DNA of 64,000 nt, taken from the NCBI GenBank assembly GCA_963792785.1, contig CAWBXO010000001.1, positions 310,001-374,000 of the forward strand. Reading direction: 5' to 3'. The position numbers and the translations under genes are program-made. The stretch comes from CAWIMX01 sp963792785 (lineage in GTDB: Bacteria > Acidobacteriota > Vicinamibacteria > Vicinamibacterales > CAVVIG01). Within the stretch, counting starts at the first letter, position 1. Each line of letters starts with the position of its first letter. Of the stretch, positions 61,356 to 64,000 are shown piece by piece. Under the pieces are notes generated by a model, which was given only the letters and a program-made list of their open reading frames with translations, was not told the origin of the DNA and made no database searches.

Positions 61356-62179
61356 AGGCTCGATTCACTCGGATCGCCCGACGGGCGGTGACGGAAGTAG
61401 ACGGAATAGGCGACGGGAAACGCGGTGTGGGGCCGGGAAAGGTTCTGCGGGTAGCGATCGTCCATCGCGAGCAGAAGCGGCAGGTGCTCGGCGGTGAACC
61501 AGCGCTCGTGCACCGCCCGTTCCGCCGGGGGAAGGTGCTGCAGCGCCTGCACCCAGCAATACGCGATGGCCTCGAACGGTCCGCCGGCCGGCTTCCACGC
61601 GGTCATCTCGAGGCCGTGCCGGGCCAGCGCGGCCTCGAGGCCCCACGGCGTGTACCGCACGTAGTCGTCGGGAATCTGATGCAGCTCACGCACCAGCGCC
61701 TCGAAGAGATAGCCGGTGCCGCCAGGGCGCAGCAGGCGCGCGAACTCCGCGAACATGGCGTCCTGATCCCGCACGTGGTGGATGACGTTGGGAATCAGCA
61801 GTGCGTCGGCCCCTGCATCGGCCAGGCCGGTGTCGCTCACGGCGGCCCGCCGATCCGCGCGGACGTGCAGGCATCGCGAGTCGTCGGTCCAGCTCTTCTG
61901 AAAGCCGTCGCGGGCGGCGGTCGTCGCGAGATGGCAGTCCACGACATGAACGCGCTGGTCCGGGAACAGCGGCGCGAACAGGCTGTCCCCGCCGTACACG
62001 TACGACCGTTCGAGGATCACCACGTCGGCCTGCCGCGGCAGTGTCGCCGCGAGATCCAGGAGGTCGTCGAGCAGCCGCGCGTAGTGCGGCCACTTCGTGG
62101 CCGTCTGGAACACCCGATCGCGCAGGAAGGCCACGTGGGCCTCGCGCGGATCGGCCGGCGCACACACCGACGGACTCAT
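61352..62179 (-). CDS. SAM-dependent methyltransferase-like protein
   Basis: 275 residues from ATG 62179, chosen because GGGAGG precedes it and it overlaps the upstream TGA (ATGA). Methyltransferase type 11/25 style: DVVILERSYVYGGDSLFAPL in the motif I position lacks the usual GxGxG, then VHVVDCHLATTAARDGF, ADALLIPNVIHHVRDQDAMF, AEFARLLRPGGTGYLFEALV. The acidic loop and LRPGG are present, but the glycine loop is not clear, so activity is less certain. Confidence 0.72.
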   Translation of the reverse strand: MSPSVCAPADPREAHVAFLRDRVFQTATKWPHYARLLDDLLDLAATLPRQADVVILERSYVYGGDSLFAPLFPDQRVHVVDCHLATTAARDGFQKSWTDDSRCLHVRADRRAAVSDTGLADAGADALLIPNVIHHVRDQDAMFAEFARLLRPGGTGYLFEALVRELHQIPDDYVRYTPWGLEAALARHGLEMTAWKPAGGPFEAIAYCWVQALQHLPPAERAVHERWFTAEHLPLLLAMDDRYPQNLSRPHTAFPVAYSVYFRHRPSGDPSESSL

Positions 62180-62883
62180 GCTTCCTCCCAAATCGATCCC
62201 GGAAGATCGATACTCAATGCCGGGCCGCCCGTCGCGTATCCTCGCTCGAGGAGCACGCCCGCCGACACGATCGTTCCCGCGCCGGGCGGCATGGTCGTGT
62301 GCGCGTTCGGCCGGGTCTCGTAGCCGTACACCCACGCCCGCGAGATGCCGCGCAGGCTCCGCAGGAAGTCCACGAATTTCTTCACCGAGAGCACGATGCA
62401 GTAGAGCCGGTGGCCGTTCCGGTTCACGAAGGCGCGATTGATGTCCGCCAGGTCGCGCGGCATCGCCGCCAGTTTCACGTCGAACAGCACGTAGCGATCC
62501 GAGTGGGCCGTCATGCGATCGACAAGCTCCTTCCAGTGCGGCTCGGCCTGCATGACTCCCGTGGCGTTGACGAGATCGAAGGAGCTCCCGAGCGAGAGCC
62601 CGACGCCATTGCCGACGCGGAATTGCGCCCACGGAAACTCCCGGCGGGCCAGCTCGATGTTCTCAGCCACCAAATCGAGTCCCGTGTACTCGCAACCGGG
62701 CGCGTACTGGTCCAGCACGCGGAGGAACCGCCCGCTCGCGCAGCCGATGTCGAGCACCGTCCGGATGTCCGGGCCGATGCGCTCGAGAAAGTGCGTCTCG
62801 CTCGCAAAGAACTCCGCCGGCGTCTTCCGGGCAAAGCGCTGAATCAGGCCGTCGTCGAACCAGGCGCGATAGTGGACTTCCAT
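62176..62883 (-). CDS. Class I SAM-dependent methyltransferase
   Basis: 235 residues. Motif I TVLDIGCASGRFLRVLDQYA, acidic loop EYTGLDLVAENIELARREFP, and FDLVNATGVMQAEPHWKELV. Intact glycine loop, unlike its downstream neighbour. Starts 3 bases after the cytidylyltransferase stop. Presumed sugar methylation. Confidence 0.83.
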   Translation of the reverse strand: MEVHYRAWFDDGLIQRFARKTPAEFFASETHFLERIGPDIRTVLDIGCASGRFLRVLDQYAPGCEYTGLDLVAENIELARREFPWAQFRVGNGVGLSLGSSFDLVNATGVMQAEPHWKELVDRMTAHSDRYVLFDVKLAAMPRDLADINRAFVNRNGHRLYCIVLSVKKFVDFLRSLRGISRAWVYGYETRPNAHTTMPPGAGTIVSAGVLLERGYATGGPALSIDLPGSIWEEA

Positions 62884-62886
62884 GTG

Positions 62887-63684
62887 TCACCCCGCCCGAC
62901 GTGTCGACCACTCGTCACGCCGGGACCACGGCATCGGACTCCGGCGCTCGATCAGGTCGTTGAAGAACTCGAGATCCCCGCGGTACGGGGGGTGGTTGAG
63001 CGCGGCTTCCGCCACGAGCCAGTCGAGGGCCGTGTCGAGATTGATCGAATTGGCTTCGGGCATTTCGAGGCCGCACACGCGATCGCCGAGCACCGAGTCC
63101 TGCTCGCGGATGGTGCGCACGCGCGACAGGTGGAACGCGCCGTTGCGCACGTAGGCGTGCGGCGTCAGATCCTGGCGTCTCGAGCCGTCGGGCTCCGGCA
63201 TGCAGAAGTCCCGCACCCAGAGGCCCTCGCTGAGCGTCTTCGCCCGCGCCGGGTGCTGGTCGTGCATCCGCCGCAGGCCGACCACCGACGTGGCCTCCGG
63301 GTGCCGGCTGAGCAGCGACACGGCCTCGCGCAGGTGGCCGGGCGTTCGGAACGGCGACGTCGGCTGGAGCGTCATCACGGCGTCGAACTCCGCCCCGTCG
63401 CGCTCGGCGAGCCAGTCGAGCGCGTGTCGGATGCCCTCCACGGTGCGGCTTTCGTCTCGCGCGAGCTCGGCTGGACGCAGGTAGTCCTGTCTGACGCCGA
63501 ACGGCTCGAAGAGGCGCAGGTACGCCGGCGAGTCCGTGGACAGCAGGATGTCGTCGAACAGCCCGCTTCGGCACGCCGTCCAGAGCGTGTAGACCCCGAG
63601 CGGGATGCCGCGCAGGGGGGCAATGTTCTTGTCGGGAATCGATTTCGATCCGGATCGGGCCGGAATGAACGCGAGCAGTCGCAT
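62887..63684 (-). CDS. Acylneuraminate/nonulosonate cytidylyltransferase (NeuA family)
   Basis: 265 residues from ATG 63684; GTG 63696 overlaps the upstream stop as GTGA and is a good alternative. MRLLAFIPARSGSKSIPDKN is the CTP-binding start of the family; ILLSTDSPAY, AVMTLQPTSPFRTPGHLREA and AYVRNGAFHLSRV are the other conserved blocks. Activates a nonulosonic acid (sialic, legionaminic, pseudaminic or related) as the CMP sugar. No synthase (NeuB-type) is in the window; it may lie past the right edge. Confidence 0.84.
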   Translation of the reverse strand: MRLLAFIPARSGSKSIPDKNIAPLRGIPLGVYTLWTACRSGLFDDILLSTDSPAYLRLFEPFGVRQDYLRPAELARDESRTVEGIRHALDWLAERDGAEFDAVMTLQPTSPFRTPGHLREAVSLLSRHPEATSVVGLRRMHDQHPARAKTLSEGLWVRDFCMPEPDGSRRQDLTPHAYVRNGAFHLSRVRTIREQDSVLGDRVCGLEMPEANSINLDTALDWLVAEAALNHPPYRGDLEFFNDLIERRSPMPWSRRDEWSTRRAG

Positions 63685-63692
63685 CTTTGAGG

Positions 63693-64000
63693 TCACGCCA
63701 CCAGCATGGCGGCGACGGTCGGCAGGCCGGGCGACGTCGCCGGGTCGCGCGGAAGGTCGTTCGTGTCGAGACGTGGAAGCGCCATCGCCACGCCGCCCGG
63801 CAGGCGGGCGAGCGCCCCGCTGTTGGTGAGGCCGATGCACGCGCCCTTGCGCCGGACGAGCCCGGCCACGCGGTCGTCCACGTCTCCGTGCGGATACGCG
63901 ATGATCCAGCGGTCGGTCGGCACGCCCAGACGCCCGAGGAATGCGAGCGACCGATCGATTTCTTCCTCCTGTTCCCCGGCGCTCAGCCGGGTGAGACGCG
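63693..64000 (-). CDS. Polysaccharide deacetylase (NodB-type), C-terminal part only
   Basis: The gene continues past base 64000 on its 5' side; about 101 codons are visible. TRLSAGEQEEEIDRSLAFLG and DRWIIAYPHGDVDDRVAGLV match the later part of the NodB homology domain, in which an LT-L-s-xEE helix precedes the substrate-pocket AYPxG strand. The metal-binding D-D and HxxxH motifs would be in the missing part. Probably removes N- or O-acetyl groups from polymer or precursor. Confidence 0.7.
   Translation of the reverse strand, partial: RLTRLSAGEQEEEIDRSLAFLGRLGVPTDRWIIAYPHGDVDDRVAGLVRRKGACIGLTNSGALARLPGGVAMALPRLDTNDLPRDPATSPGLPTVAAMLVA

Overview
The window is GC-rich bacterial DNA with dense, often overlapping genes. 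The mix of a large exopolysaccharide/glycan locus, giant secreted Ig/LamG/PKD proteins and zinc-ribbon tails would fit an Acidobacteriota-like soil bacterium. That placement is an impression only: no rRNA, tRNA or marker gene is present. No CRISPR array, insertion sequence or phage structural module was seen.

Layout. (1) 1-634: the tail of a truncated gene and a small hypothetical gene. (2) 643-6084, plus strand: a tight four-gene operon of an ATP-grasp ligase, an RraA-like protein, a single-chain fusion of a cyanophycin-synthetase-like ATP-grasp to an Ldh2-type 2-hydroxyacid dehydrogenase, and an APH-fold kinase-like protein. I recognise the folds but not the pathway; this is the best candidate for an undescribed system. 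(3) 6227-21205: a gene for a secreted protein of about 4,990 residues (propeller, LamG, DUF11, about 37 Ig-like repeats, three copies of an unnamed module of about 228 residues, C-terminal phytase-like propeller). (4) 21239-24270: a UDP-sugar dehydrogenase, a possible tiny gene, a PilZ protein and PurU. (5) 24371-37162, minus strand: a second giant secreted gene (five LamG, FnIII, five PKD, three metallophosphoesterase domains, Ig-like repeats, and two more copies of the same module), followed by a small HTH gene. (6) 37975-64000, all minus strand: a polysaccharide locus that continues past the right edge.

How the genes work together. The right 26 kb holds a PglF/WbpM-type dehydratase, a DegT aminotransferase, a NeuD/PglD acyltransferase and a small phosphoglycosyl transferase. 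Together they suggest a diacetamido-trideoxyhexose primer built on a lipid carrier. At least six cytoplasmic glycosyltransferases, a GT-C enzyme, a Wzx flippase and a Wzy-like polymerase would extend, flip and polymerise it. Methyltransferases, a PhyH oxygenase, a kinase-like protein, a CMP-nonulosonate-type cytidylyltransferase and a deacetylase would decorate it. Many start/stop pairs overlap as ATGA or GTGA, which indicates one long transcript read from beyond the right edge.

Sequence quality. At least nine otherwise intact genes carry single-base indels, many in homopolymers or in near-identical repeats. The indels in the first giant gene sum to a multiple of three, so the original frame is restored by its end. 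I read most of them as residual sequencing or assembly errors, and give the full reconstructed extent of each gene.
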